64,000 bases of DNA. Source: Rhyacophila brunnea (Eukaryota > Arthropoda > Insecta > Trichoptera > Rhyacophilidae). How positions within the stretch are numbered: the first letter of the stretch is position 1; every line of letters starts with the position of its first letter. The position numbers were made by a program, and so were the translations under genes. Shown in pieces: positions 1 through 12,258 of the stretch. The notes under the pieces were generated by a model that did no database searches, was not told the DNA's origin, and was given only the letters and a program-made list of their open reading frames with translations. The stretch spans positions 124,001 through 188,000 of the forward strand of contig JAGYXB010001076.1 of NCBI GenBank assembly GCA_022495005.1, in the 5' to 3' direction.

Positions 1-613
1 TTTTTAATAGGTATTATTAAAATTTTATTAGTAATCATCTTGTCCATACCTAATCATCACCGTAGCCTATGTGTCCGATTTTTAGCCCATATTTCAATAT
101 TTTTAAAAATTTAAACTTCTTCAGGTCTGCAAAAGAAATAATATTTTTTATCAGAACACTCGTAATATATAATTCAAGTTCTCGGTTTGTTGTAGACATA
201 CAGATGATCGATTTGAATAGTGAATTGGTTATCAGTGTTATCACCATTCCTAAAGCTAAACTATACAACATAAGTACATAATTAAATAATATGATAATTA
301 TATGGTTGAGGTTATAATTTTACAAATGGATGTGCGGTGTTATCGACATGGGCTAACACTAAATAACGCCAATAACGAAAACTGATAAGTCCACCATTCA
401 ATATTAGTGGGAAATCACACATGTGCCGAATATGCATAGGTATGTTTACTAGCTAATTAACCCATATATGCAATAAGTTGGGTGTGTCAACATATTTTAT
501 GTTTATATCACTTTTAATTTAATAATTGGTTTCTGTAAATCTTTAGATTTTCAAATATTTCACATAGAATACGGAGGGAGGTATTTCTTGTTAGATTTTG
601 CCTAATTGAGTTG

Positions 614-1002
614 AATTCGAGTGCTTAAAGTCAGACAACGTTATCTACAAAAAAGTTTTTTTTTTTTTTTTGAGATAACGTTATTTTACATTTATGGCTA
701 CATGATAGTCAAACAACGTTATGTCAATCTTTTCTAATTTCTTATTAAATCGTCAGTAAAGTTTAACGCTAACTACATAAGTTACCCTTGCTTTCATATT
801 TTTTTAAAACTATCCCTATAAATTTTAACATCATCATAAGCAAGATAAATGTACAATACACAATAAATTATAAAATATTAACATTATGTTTTAAATAAAC
901 ATATCCCTTGTTGAGTTACAAGAATCTAAAATAACGATTTTTGGCTCTCCTGTAAAGTTGCACTTTTGTAGATAGTGTTGTTTGACACTAAGCCCTCGAA
1001 TT
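614..1002 (+). mobile_element. 389-bp MITE, left of the kleisin C-terminal exon
   Basis: Ends AATTCGAGTGCTTAAAGTCA and, on the other strand, AATTCGAGGGCTTAGTGTCA, so it has imperfect terminal inverted repeats of about 38 bp. It contains a T15 run near 655-672. A second copy in opposite orientation is at 2748-3139. Confidence 0.85.
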
Positions 1003-1582
1003 GACAAAAGATGAAATCTACAATGAATCAGGGGAATCAGTGCAACAAGTTAGAAAGAATTGTGGTGATTATTCATATAAGCTGCGCCCACTTTAACAAA
1101 TCTCCACCCGGTGCAAAGGGTGGAGGTAGGCTGTTAAGATCTGACATAAATAGTGCACACTAAACTTTGTCAAACATACTTATTTGTTTTCATTGACCTG
1201 AGGAATACAAATTGACCGTCTGCAAATTGGTCAGTTTTTACAATAAAATTAAACCTTGCTTAAACGAAACCATCATAATATAGATTGTTTATTTCTGTGT
1301 TGATAGTAATTGACGTCATAGATTATAAGACACACATTGAATTCAGTGACACCAAAATTGGAAAAAAAATACTAAAATTTAAGTCAAAAACACGTCACAA
1401 GTATATTTGTTTTTACTGATTTGGAAGGGAGCTAAAAATTACCGGTATCTAACTGACAAAATGCTTTTTTTGGATATGAGTTCAGCATAATATCTGTTTT
1501 TGCTTAAAATATGCAAAAACCCATAATCCATACGCTCCTGTCAAGAATCTCGGTAACCGACTTGCAATAAAATCATACTTAC

Positions 1583-1743
1583 GCAGGATGACGAAAAAGA
1601 GCCTGGTGGCGACTTGTTTCTTGGACAGACCGTAGGCCGGGTTGAATTCTCTCTCGACGATATCTTCCAATCTGAGCGGATGAACGCCGTCCTCCTTGGC
1701 TCTCATAACCATCATCAAGATCTTGGCCGGACTCCACAACTCT
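1583..1743 (-). CDS. REC8/RAD21-type alpha-kleisin, C-terminal winged-helix exon (partial gene)
   Basis: This exon encodes the conserved C-terminal region of an alpha-kleisin, the cohesin subunit whose C-terminal winged helix binds the SMC1 head. The peptide contains ELWSPAKILMMVMRA, then RLEDIVEREFNP, then KKQVATRLFFVIL, matching the family's helix pattern just before the protein end. The acceptor is CAG at 1746-1744 and the donor is GTAAGT at 1582-1577. It enters in phase 2, which fits the 2-base remainder left by the exon at 3208-3590, and leaves in phase 1. The final codons are therefore in an exon left of the window. A base-identical copy lies at 63205-63365. Kleisin assignment is good; REC8 rather than RAD21 is inference. 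Confidence 0.8.
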
Positions 1744-2260
1744 CTGAATGATACAAATTTAAGGACATTTTAGTGAAATAATATGTAAAATCGCAGGGTT
1801 TCAGACAATTTATACAGTAGCAAACGTCTAATAAATAAAACAAGATTTATCAAATGTTAGTACACTCCCAATTATCCGTGCACGAACAACGATATAATAG
1901 CTCATTAGAAAATCATTAAAATATGCGCTGCAAACAAACCAAAATCGCAGATTTTCTTAATACATAATGAGTATTAAACATGTTAAAATATTTGTCTGCA
2001 TTAAAAATGTATTAGGTATTATGTAATACCATACTTAGTTGGGATTACCCATATTTTTGTTTATCCGTGCCGCCTCTCCCCACCATTAGCTCGGATAATC
2101 GGGAGTCTACTGTACATAAATATATACTGTTACCAATAGTTAAATGTGATTACAATACCAGACGAATGTGTCAATGCAAACGTTTGATGTTTTTAATTAA
2201 CTATTTCTTTTATTCAACGAGTAATTCACAAGATTTAAGAATGTACTATTCTAATTATTG

Positions 2261-2551
2261 AACATACATAATTTTGAAAAACACTTCTGAGAAAATATAT
2301 TATAACCAATAGAAAAAATCCTAAGAGAAGAATGCTGATGAGCAGGTATTTAAAAAAAAGGCCAATAGTTAAAATATGTCGCAATTAGTTCGTCGCCTTG
2401 TAGCATAGAGGGTAATGTGCGGACGGGGCGTAAACCCAAGAGATGCAGAGTTTGATTCCCTGCCGGGGTAGCTTACTTTTTTCAAAAAAGATTTTTTTCT
2501 ATTGGTTATAATATATTTTCTCAGAAGCGTTTTTCAAAATTATGTATGTTT
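2261..2551. mobile_element. foldback element with a tRNA-like centre
   Basis: Arms of about 60 bp (2261-2320 and 2490-2551, about 97% complementary) starting AACATACATAATTTTGAAAA. Between them at about 2395-2470 is a tRNA-like stretch with TAGCATAGAGGG (box A-like) and GAGTTTGATTCCC (box B-like, with a 4-of-5 paired T-arm). I cannot fold a full cloverleaf, so it is not called a tRNA. A copy begins at 63883 and is cut by the window end. Confidence 0.65.
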
Positions 2552-2747
2552 GAGGTTTTGTTTCCTTATAAAATAAAACTAACTGTACACTGGACTGTCT
2601 TGTCTGATCGAGCTATGTAGTTTTGAATGTGAAATAAAATGTCCTTGACGTCCATGTTTAAAGTCAGTCGTAGAATATAAAAAATGACGATAAATATAAA
2701 CGAATTTATCTGACGAACGGAGCTGAATATTTGAAACCAATAGCTTC

Positions 2748-3139
2748 AATTCGAGGGCTTAGTGTCAAACAACACTATCTACAAAAGTGCAACTTTACAG
2801 GAGAGCCAAAAATCGTTATTTTAGATTCTTGTAACTTAACAAGGGAAATGTTTATTTAAAACCTAATGTTAATATTTTATAATTCATTGTGTATTGTACA
2901 TTTATCTTGCTTATGATGATGTTAAAATTTATAGGGATAGTTTTAAAAAAATATGAAAACAAGGATAACTTATGTAATTAGCGTTAAACTTTACTGACGA
3001 TTTAATAAGAAATTAGAAAAGATTGACATAACGTTGTTTGACTATCATGTAGCCGTAAATGTAAAATATCGTTATCTCAAAAAAAAAAAAAAAAACACTT
3101 TTTTGTAGATAACGTTGTCTGACTTTAAGCACTCGAATT
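2748..3139 (-). mobile_element. 392-bp MITE, inverted copy right of the kleisin C-terminal exon
   Basis: Nearly identical to the complement of 614-1002, including the homopolymer run (A here). The two copies bracket the exon at 1583-1743 in opposite orientation. Confidence 0.85.
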
Positions 3140-3207
3140 GTTCTTTGGGGTTCCTCACACACAACAATCTGCTAGTGTATAGTGTAATAATGACAAATTG
3201 AACTTAC

Positions 3208-3590
3208 TCCAACGTGATTTTTCTTTGGTTTATCACGACGTTGCCACCGAGAGACACCGGAGTCCTGTCAATGCTGCCATTGGCCGTTGATGAGCCAGTT
3301 AGGGTCAATCGCTCTTCCTTCACCAGCAGGCCACCACCGTCTCGCAGTAGGGTGTTTTCGTGTATCTGCACGACAGTGGTGGGTGACGGAATGTCCGTGG
3401 GGCATTGGTAGGACCACTCGAGCCCCAGAGGAAGGTTGGGCTGTTCAAACGGGTTCACTGTGGACGCCGGGGTCCTGTTATCGCTGCGATTGGCCGTAGA
3501 AGAGCCAGTCTTTTTCTTCACCACCTGAGGAGGGGTGGGCTGTTCAGACCGGTTCACTGTGGACGCCGGGGTCCCTCGTGCTCTAGCAGA
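3208..3590 (-). CDS. alpha-kleisin, variable linker exon
   Basis: A 383-base exon in the same minus-strand gene. It starts after TTTCAG in phase 0 and ends at GTAAGT in phase 2, compatible with both neighbours. It codes about 127 residues of low-complexity, proline-, serine- and threonine-rich linker. A motif of the form STVNRSEQP / STANRSDNRTP / STVNPFEQP / STANGSIDRTP recurs about four times, so the exon grew by internal duplication. It ends in the segment VVINQRKITLE that leads into the winged helix. Kleisins normally have a long disordered linker here, which carries separase cleavage and phosphorylation sites. I can assign no specific site. Plus-strand reading frames over it are antisense shadows. 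Confidence 0.78.
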
Positions 3591-5773
3591 CTGAAATATT
3601 AGGATTGATTATTATGTTATCATTAAGAGGTCTTTGCTAAAATGTGTATATTCCAAATATTATTAACATGAACAGACACCTATTAGCCACTTTCCTTTTT
3701 GAAGAACTTACGAGTATGTATATCAGTTGTTCATAAAAATCAGTAAGTTGACCAGTGAAAAACTAAACAATTTTTTTAATGAAAAGTTGAAAAAAAATCC
3801 TATTAATGTCAGAATATCAGCCAGCATGCATTAAAACTACTGCAGAAAATCATGCCACGTGACATTGCCACACATTTTTTACAAACTGTGATTCAAGATA
3901 ATATAATACGTATATTGCTTAGTTTCCACTTCTAAGATGACGCAATTATACTGCCGGCATCATCCAAATTTAGGATTGTTTTGAAGGAAGGTTTTGTGGT
4001 TTTAATTGTGATAAATAATCCTACTATAACCAGTGGGGGGGGATGCTCATCGTATACCAGGCCTGGACAAACTACGGCCAAAAAACTGTTGAAAAAAACG
4101 TTTCGTTTTTCTCATTAATTTGTTGGCTATTAGAGAATCATTCATTTTTTAATGTTGAAATTCCTTTTTCATGATAACAAATAATGTATGTGTGGGCGCT
4201 CACCATGATATCGTCAAAGTTGTTAATCTATTCAAGTACAATACATTGTAGAAACCAAAGTATGTTTAAGCATTTCGATAATATTGTAAACAGGCATCAA
4301 GCATTGCAGTCTACTGATTGAGCAAGAGGTCAAAACCCTAAAGCAATTTACCGATAACAATATTATTAGATTTGCATTTTAAATATTAGCATTTTGCAAC
4401 ATAGTCGAAACGACAATGTGTGCCAAGTAGCCCGTTTTCCGGATAACATATTAATTGCATAGGCCTTTACTTGAAGTGATTGACATCAGATTATGAACTC
4501 AAGTGCGACAATCGCACACAAATCATTCTTAACGTTGTCACCTCCGAAAGGGGGGGGGGGTAGGTATTTGCGCTGGACCCCCCTGATGATGAATGATATC
4601 GTCTGCTTCTTCTTTCGGGAACATGTTTATGTTGATTGACAACGCGGAAGTACAGGCGAAAACAGGGCGTTTATTGTTCGGAATATAAATACAATAAAGT
4701 ACAGCGTACAAAATATTTAACAAAAATTATTTAAAAAAAAAAATTAAATTTAAAATGGCGGTGACGCCGGGAGCGCGGCGCCACAGCCGACGTCCGCAGA
4801 GACCAAAACCCGAATGACCCTAATAGGGGCTGGTAGGGCAGAGTAGTAGTAAACAATTCACAATTTTATTATTCTATCTCTGAAAAATGACAAAAACAGC
4901 CTCTGGCATATGTACCTGGCTTGTAAGTAGGTACCTCAGGTCTCATATTTCAGACCTTTTCTAGGTACATGCTTTGGAAAGGGGCTGTGAATTTCTTGGA
5001 ATTATTACTACCTTCTGCATTTCTTTGCTTGTTAGCTACATATTTTGAAATATTTGAACTAGGTACAAATACATATTTTTTTAAAGTAATCTCAAATCAG
5101 ATATTCTAGGTGCTAGGTACATTGTATGGCTGGGAACTTTGCTTCCAATATTGGTCAAAATTGGATGAAATAATGTAGGTAATAATATTAAAAAAATGAT
5201 ATTAATAATTATTACTATTTGCTTACGGGCTAGAAATTTGCCTCGCAGTCGATCTGTTCATGTTTGCATGAATCAGCCCAATGATGATTCAGGCCTCATG
5301 GCCTTGGATCCTCTGAGGATGCCATGGTTTAGGCGGTATCAACGTAACATCTCTGTCCGATTTGATTTGTAATTTCTGAGAAACGCATTAATTATTCAAT
5401 TATTTAATTTGTCATTTTTGTACGACATTACATTCCTTTGCAAGCAAAATTTCAAATCAGTAATACGAGAAAGCATTTGTCTCTACCAGCTGTTCGTAGT
5501 AGCCATTTAAATAATAACCTTGTCTGTACTTAATTTATAGTGGAAGATAAAATGACAGGGTATTTACTTTTTTTCCTCGTAACATCATTCTGTATTTGTC
5601 ATTTGAGTCAACCAACCTACCGTGACCTCCTTTATCGTTCCTATGTATGAATAAAAATGTTATTTTACTTGCGGCCCGCCCTTCATTTTCCATTTCTAAT
5701 GAGGCCCTTCATCGAAAAACTTTGCCCAGGCTTGTCGTACACGCATGGCTAATTGAAATAAAAGAAGTCAAAC
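3591..5773. other. kleisin intron, no gene seen
   Basis: AT-rich intron. It contains a G11 run at 4550-4560 and a short GC-rich patch at about 4754-4830 that looks like part of a repeat. I see no convincing coding sequence. Confidence 0.5.
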
Positions 5774-5977
5774 CTCTCTTTCAACTGGGAATATGTCATT
5801 TGTCGTGTCAGTGTCCGACCGCTTGACGAGGCTCTTCTTGAACAAGGTGGATTGGCGTTGGGAGTATATCGGATGGACGTTCTTCTTCATGACTCTCGTC
5901 GCCGTCGTCGGGCTGGTGAGCAGCAGCTGACTGGTCAGACGAATGGGCAGAACGGTGAGATCCTGACGGGAAGTCAA
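5774..5977 (-). CDS. alpha-kleisin, exon downstream of the central conserved block
   Basis: A 204-base exon, phase 0 on both sides, with acceptor CTCCAG and a weaker donor GTTTGA. It is open for 68 codons. The peptide has basic and hydrophobic character, with VMKKNVHPIYSQRQ and STLFKKSLVKR. This fits the kleisin segment after the central SMC/SA-associated block, where family members have a short hydrophobic turn followed by a basic helix. It continues directly in frame from the exon ending at 9194 and into the exon starting at 3590. A second frame is also open for most of the exon but stops before the donor. Confidence 0.7.
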
Positions 5978-6934
5978 CTGGAGGGAAAAATTGCAACGTT
6001 ACCACATAGTATAGAAATAAAGTATAATGCGGTTATACCTCAGTTGATCAGCTCTAGTTGATAAGAAGAGGTGTAGTTTTAATTAAAAAATGGTAAGATA
6101 CGGTGGACATCAATGTCATGGCGTTGTATGCGATTACAGTACTACGCCCAGTGGTGGCCGGTGATTTTTTGGATTGTAATTTTTGAGGGTGAACTGGAAA
6201 CTTACCTTATTGGAAAATTAAATCTATTCCGCGTTGTTTTTGATTTGACAAAACGTTATTGACGTTTGGGAAAATATCTGTATATTTTTTATTTTTAATG
6301 ACACATGATGCGAGTTACTTAAATCTTTATTGGATTAGTTTTATGAAACGATTGTATCTCTTATAGTAGATAAATACCTCTTACTTTTAACGGAAGCCAT
6401 CTTATTCTATATAAGTACATTAGGTATCTTTAGCAATTTTTACACTGTATGAATAATGATTATTATGAAACTGTACTTTGTGAAATAGTATTAAGATTTA
6501 TAAGCTTATCACTAGAATTCATGAATTAATAATTTTATATTATAAATAACCGACATCAGTTCGCGTTTAGTCAACACACAGAATAATGAAATATTAATTT
6601 TCCAGAAATGCGGTACGTAGCAAAATTATTTTTATATTCACTGATTTAAATTAGGTTCATATAATTCAAAATATATTACCGACATTGTAATTCTTACCGA
6701 TTTTAAATTTAGAAAATAATGAATTTTATTGTTTTTAGTTTTACAGGCATTTTACATTTAAGATTGCAAAATATGATACTAAACATAATTTGCCCGTGAA
6801 CAGTAAGCTGCAGCGTCTATAATAACAAACCATAATTCAAATCTGTAATTGCTCTCTACTCAGACCAATGTGATGTCATTTTACCCGGTCTGCGCATGAT
6901 ATTCTGGAACTTACGCATGGCGAAAACAATTAGC
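5978..6934. other. kleisin intron, nothing recognised
   Basis: AT-rich intronic DNA with no coding signal or repeat that I can name. Confidence 0.5.
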
Positions 6935-8800
6935 ACGGCTTAAGTCGTTTTACAGGGTAGTCAAACGATCCGTGCGGTTGGACAAGCGCAATTTTATGAA
7001 CCGGCAAATTGAAGGGGCAGAGGAGGCAGCAAGCAGAAATGACACCAGGAAACTCTTCCGAATCACCCGTGAAGTCTGCGGCGACCACCGACTCCCAGAG
7101 CCATTCGTGGTTCCAGTGGAGCAATAGAGTCTGACACAGAATGCGTCAAGAAGATTTGGAAGAATCATTTCTGCGGAGTGCTGAACCGCTCACCCCCTTT
7201 GGAACCCCATTGACATATCTGCGGAAGCTTTACTTTTGGACATTCCCCGAGCGACCGACATTTCCGATTGCCCGCCCACGCACACCGAGATAAAATCGGC
7301 TGTGAAAAGGCTCAAGAACGGAAAGGCACCGGGGGGAGACGGGATTCATCCTGAATTCCTCAAGTATGGCTTGAGCGCAATCCTGCACCCTATGTTTCAT
7401 CTGATGACAAAGGTGTGGGAAGAAGAGCGTTGCCCAAGGGACTGGGTGAACGGTAAAATCATCACACTTCTTAAAAAAGGTGACCATCTAAGCTGCGACA
7501 ATTGCCGAGGCATTACGCTACTCAGTGTTCCGGGAAAGATTTTGGCAAACATCATTTTGATGAGAATAAGGGGCCCAATAATGCACGTCCTCAGGAAAAA
7601 CCAAGCCGGGTTTCTAACTGGTCGAGCTTGTGCAGACCAAATCCACAACCTACGATGTCGTCTCCAGCAGAGCCATGAGCTGAACAGTCTGATGGCTTGC
7701 TGCTTTGTGGATTATGAGAAGGTTTTCAACAGTCCGCACCGCCCCTCTCTCTGGATGATACTGGGAGCATACGGGATCCCTCCCAAGCCGTAATCAAAAG
7801 CCTCCACGAGAATAGCGAATGCTGTGTCAGAATTGGAGATACTGTCACGGAATGGTTCGGGGTCACGACCGGAGTCAGACAGGGTTGTGTCCTTGCACCG
7901 TTTCTCTTTATCATTCTCTTTGACTTCATACTACGGAAGTCAATACCACCCGACCGAGGCATACCTGTTACCCCCACGGTGAAGCTATGCGACCTGGAAT
8001 ACGCCGATGATGCTGTCCTATTCGACAACTCAATCGAGGGCATTCAAGAGACAATCGACAGGTTGCATAACAACTCCTCTCGCGTTGGTTTGAAAATCAA
8101 CGCAAAGAAAACCAACGTCTTGTGCAATAGCACCTGTCCTGATGCAGATTTGCCTCTGATTAGCGATGGACAAAACATCGAGAGCGTCGACAGCTTCAAG
8201 TACCTCCCCAGGTACACATCACGGGAGATGGCATTTTGCAGGAAGAGCTCGCTACCTGGATGGGAATGGCTGGAGCAACACTCAACTCGATGCAAAATGT
8301 CTGGGACCCACGATTGTACTCGGTCAAAACCAAATGCCGCCTATTCGACGCTTGCATTCTGACGGTGCTGCTTTACGGTAGCGAATCATGGCACCTTACG
8401 AAGACTCAGAGCAACCGTATACTGAGCTTCGAAAACAGATGTTTGCGGCGAATACTGTGGTATGACTTTAGGAGCAACGAGGAGATAAGATAACGCACCA
8501 AGCAGCCTCTCATCACGCTGAAAGTGAAGAGGCGATGTTGGACCTGGCTCGGCCACGTGCTGCGGATGCCAGAAGAGAACTTTAACCTGGCTTGCCTGTT
8601 CTTCAAGCCGACCGGATTTCGGCGACCTGGAAGGCCACAAAATACAATCTACAGAGTGTATACAGCGGAGCTACGGGATGCTGGTTTGACCTGGAACGAA
8701 GCAAGAAGACTGGCGAGCGACAGGGATTCTTGGAGGCGCCGCGTGGTGTCCGTATGCTCCAGCTAAGGGGCGGATATGGCCAAAGAAGAAGAAGAAGTTG
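6935..8800 (+). mobile_element. 5'-truncated RTE-like LINE, reverse transcriptase part
   Basis: Decayed non-LTR retrotransposon lying antisense to the kleisin gene in one of its introns. Reverse-transcriptase blocks appear in order: GKAPGGDGIHPEF, then CRGITLLSVPGKI, then FVDYEKVFNS, then the catalytic YADDAVLF (near 8000), and finally WLGHVLRM of the C-terminal region. The reading frame is broken at about 7793 and again after about 8200, and no endonuclease domain is present, so it is dead and 5'-truncated. It ends in a GAAGAAGAAGAAG tract at 8784-8796, the short tandem repeat tail typical of RTE-like elements. Confidence 0.85.
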
Positions 8801-9193
8801 TTTTATAATTTATAATTTCAGTGAGGATGATGTATACTGTGCATAGTGGCTGTATTATCGCCTATTGGCAATATGGGCATATCGGAACCTATGAAGAAAA
8901 AATATGATTTACGATGTTTCATAGCAATGCAAGCAGTGCAGTGCACTTGTATGGTGTTAGACCAGCCGCCGCTGATTACATGAACTTTTTGCATGGTGGC
9001 AGTATTGCAACGGTTCCAGAAACGACCGCGATGACGTGTATGTTGGCGATTCTTGAGGGATGTTGAAGAAAGTGGTTACAATGAGGAGGTGTACATAATA
9101 AAATATGAGGGCGAAAAGATCATCTAGAATGGAATCAGCCCGGAGAGGCCCTCGCCCAGCGCCGGATTGATAGTCATGCCGATAGTGACTCAC

Positions 9194-9337
9194 GCATCTT
9201 GTTCTGTGGTGACTAGTCCGAAGACGCTTCTCCATTTCATCCGAAGATAGTTTTGTCTGTCGGTCCAAAATCAGACCACTCCGTTTCCGCTTCACGGCCC
9301 GGCGGACGACAACTTCCACAGGTTCCAAAATCATGTC
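9194..9337 (-). CDS. alpha-kleisin, central conserved block (REC8-like)
   Basis: This is the most diagnostic exon of the gene: 144 bases, phase 0 on both sides, acceptor TTTTCAG, strong donor GTGAGT. The peptide starts DMILEPVEVVVRR, continues KRKRSGLILDRQTKLSSDEM, and ends with a KRLRTSHH helix. Alpha-kleisins carry an EPx(E/D) strand, a KRKR basic cluster, then a hydrophobic (L/I)(I/L)xD and a lysine/serine helix here. The D-x-x-T-x-(L/I)-S spacing resembles REC8 in particular. The frame runs open past the donor to 8957, but the splice site and the next exon's phase place the end at 9194. Confidence 0.85.
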
Positions 9338-9633
9338 CTGAAAACAGATTATTAAAATTCAATTGAAAAATATACCTTTACAATCGTCCTCTGTTGAATT
9401 GAATTGATAAAATCACATTCTCTTATACTTTTGACTTAAATTTGTACAGTAATAAAATCGCCTGCAGAACAATCTCTTATTATAATATATTCATTTGAAA
9501 TATGTAGTTGCGCTGCATATTGAGCAAAAAAATATATCTATTTGCTGTTGCTTGTTGGCGATCTTCAAATTTTGTGAAAAATGGTTAAGTGGTCATGCAG
9601 CATTAAAAATATAAAGAAAATGATAATAGTTAC

Positions 9634-9682
9634 CTGACCAACTGGCTCATGACGTGTTGCCATTGGAGTGATTTCAACATTG
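9634..9682 (-). CDS. alpha-kleisin microexon before the central block
   Basis: A 49-base exon flanked by TTTCAG and GTAACT. It enters with one base completing a codon and leaves in phase 0, exactly fitting both neighbours. It codes NVEITPMATRHEPVGQ, which joins directly to DMILEPVEV. Support is the splice-site quality, the phase agreement and the position in the family alignment. It is too short to identify by similarity alone. Confidence 0.7.
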
Positions 9683-10854
9683 CTGAAACTAATGACAAAG
9701 AATAATTTTTTTTTGTTCTATAATACCTGTGAGCTTGATCGCTCTTAGCTATATTATAATAGAATTGGCGCTAAAGTTGGTACGATTCATGAACTACAAG
9801 CCATACATAGCTATTTTTAGGGTAGGATATCAATTTTATCTGCGAAAGGAAAAGGGAGAGAAGTCAAAAAATTTTAAATGGGATTTGAATTATGCCAAAT
9901 TAAATATAAAATACCAAAGATTTAACGCAAAGCTATCTATCTGTCCGAATTATTAAATTAACAATAAATAGTTGATATTAATTTCATAATGAAGAGAAAT
10001 TTAGCATTTTTTGTGATTTTCCGAAAAACAGTAAATTGATAGAATACCCTTCACGTAACCTCGCAATATGGAATAGATTTTTTTGAATTATTTTGAATAC
10101 TGACTTTTACTAATACAATGATACGGAGTGCGTATTACACACAAATCTTGTCACTGTGTTCAATTGCAACGGTACGTAGAGGTTACTCTACTTTGTTGGA
10201 TTTAATTAGAGCGCAATGCACAATACGCAGTTTTCAGTTATCGCGAACAATGTACGCATGATAGAATTCGCGCAAAATGCTGAGACTTCATTGACAAGGA
10301 GATACGCAATACGCAAGATATGATGAGCCAGAATTTAGATTGACCCCTGATTACCGTACCTGTTTACACCAGTGTTAAACGCTGTTTTAGATAATATATG
10401 GATACAATATTTCTGTGAAATGGCAAACAAAATAATATATCAGGTAATGTCAAGTGTTATCAAATGTCGAAGAAAGATGCTGCATAATTTTTGCCACATG
10501 TTTGTGATACCTAGTAAAGTTATAACGACATGACTTATGCTTGCACTCAACAAAAAAGCATTCTAATTTGTCCCATCACAAAAATAATAAGTAGATCTAT
10601 GAAACCATATTATTATACTGTATGTTTCGGTCACCGGTGTTTTACGGATCGTTTCGCAACTAGCGTGTAGTGTTAAATTTGAATGTTTGGAGATTTATGC
10701 GGGAGAGTAGGTACAGTAGTAAGGTAATAGATTTTTGAATTATTGCTTCTACCTCTTGAATTTGGACTTACTAGAAATGGTTTAAACAGGTATTTCATGA
10801 AAAAAACAAAGTTATAGGAAAAAAAATAATAGGAGCAGGAATACTTGGACTAAC
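9683..10854. other. kleisin intron, nothing recognised
   Basis: AT-rich intron with no supported coding sequence or named repeat. Confidence 0.45.
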
Positions 10855-10906
10855 GTTTGAAGATCAGGAATATTTTGGATTTCCGGAAGGTTCATCATCG
10901 ACACAT
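10855..10906 (-). CDS. alpha-kleisin microexon
   Basis: A 52-base exon with acceptor TTCTAG and donor GTTAGT. It takes a phase-1 entry (2 + 48 + 2 bases) and leaves in phase 2. It is the piece needed between exon c (ends phase 1) and the 49-base microexon (starts phase 2). It codes VSMMNLPEIQNIPDLQ, a short acidic and hydrophobic linker. It lies outside the tandem unit, so there is one copy only. This is the key to the frame argument about the tandem cassettes. Confidence 0.65.
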
Positions 10907-11604
10907 CTAGAATAAGGAAATTCAAAAGATACACAGGTTAATATGGCACTGGCAATGCAATTATTTATCAAATCAATGTCATTTTTGAAGTTATATATCT
11001 TTTGGCACGCCTGGTAGAGAGTGAAATTGAGAGCTGCGCACGCACAATTGCAATTCCTTACGTAAACAGAGGATTAAGCGTCAGAGTGATAGTTGTTACT
11101 TTAAAAATTAAAAAAACCTATATGTATGCTTTTTAATCAAAACTTTATTCATTTTATTAAATATTTTTTATCGTATTTTCTACTTACGTTTTTTTGTTTT
11201 GTTACAACAAAGAAGTATAACTTCTAACACATAAGTCTACTCTCTACTACTACTACTCTACTACTACATAAGTAGACGCACCAATTTTTTAACACAAAAA
11301 ACAATTTTACAGAATACCTACTGAGAATGAATGAGCGATGAATGAAAATAAAACACAATATTATGTAATAAATAAAATTAACGATAGTATGCTGAACATG
11401 AAAAGAAAAATTATTTTATTTATCGATACAAAATAGGTATCTTGGTATGTGATAAAATCAAAAAAATACCCCCTACCCTTCTGATAAGATTTTATTATAT
11501 TTTTAATTATAGGTATATGAATGGTTTATAACCCAAAAAAGTTTGCTTAGCATAAAGAATTCAAGTATTATAGAATTAACAAAAATCTTGTTTCAAAACC
11601 TTGT

Positions 11605-11705
11605 GAGGGCCCCATGATGGCAAAGCGGTTACACACCGGGCTTCTGGCAAATTTACATGTTGTTTTTCGACGTGGCTAACATCCATTTCACGTAAATGCA
11701 AAAAT
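11605..11705 (+). repeat. tRNA-derived SINE fragment at the left breakpoint of the tandem array
   Basis: GGCAAAGCGGTTACACACCG followed by a tail containing GTGGCTAACATCCATTT. The tail resembles the body of the SINE at 60740-60975 (there GTGGCTGACATCCATTTC). The duplication breakpoint (CA at 11656-11657) falls inside it, so only its 3' part is carried at the junctions near 21218 and 29717. Confidence 0.55.
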
Positions 11706-11835
11706 CAATTATGATCGCCTATATTTACAATTAACGTCCACTTACTGACCTACAATAATTCATATCCAGTGTGCAAAGTGGAAAGGATCAATGGAACGCT
11801 AGGATACGAGAGACTGAGCATGACAGAGGGCATAC

Positions 11836-12052
11836 CTGCGCCTGCGATTGCACTGCGAGTCCTCTCGGTGGTGGTTTCCAGCATGTCATCGATGGGGTGG
11901 TCGGTGATGATTTCCAGCAGGTGGTCGGTGGGCCTATTAAGCAACGTGGTGTTGAAAGTGCTGCCCTCCATCAGGGAGCGGGGATCGTCTCGCATCTCCT
12001 CCACTGTAGCGTTCAATGCAAACGGTGGGTCGTTCTCATCGCCGAATCCATA
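11836..12052 (-). CDS. alpha-kleisin exon c, unit 1 copy
   Basis: A 217-base exon, acceptor CCGTAG, donor GTATGC, phase 0 in and phase 1 out. The peptide begins YGFGDENDPP and continues acidic with RDDPRSLMEGSTF and LLEIITDHPIDDML. Alpha-kleisins have such an acidic FGDE/FGD-type stretch in the middle of the protein. The phase-1 exit joins cleanly to the microexon at 10855-10906, so this copy is positioned to be spliced to the C-terminal half. Plus-strand frames here are antisense shadows. Confidence 0.7.
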
Positions 12053-12258
12053 CTACGGCAAAAGAATATATGGAATAGTGAACGACTACTAAGATTAATG
12101 TTTAAATTAGCCACAACTTTGCATTTGCATTGTGGATTTATTCATAGCAAATTCGCATCTTCTGCATCTGTCACAATATTAGGTTCAGGCAGTTATTTCA
12201 TTAGGTACCATTAAATTTAATGGTTAGTATTGTGTTTAGAGTGCTGTGAAGAGCTTAC

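Noticed and set aside
50..281. Overlapping frames on both strands, repeated at 61672-61903
   Set aside because: Their duplication follows from the 61.6-kb repeat. Neither frame looks protein-like.
2395..2470. A functional tRNA gene
   Set aside because: Box A- and box B-like motifs are present, but acceptor and anticodon stems do not fold, and it sits inside a foldback repeat.
3214..3602. Several plus-strand open frames opposite the kleisin linker exon
   Set aside because: They are antisense shadows of a minus-strand exon with good splice sites and matching phase.
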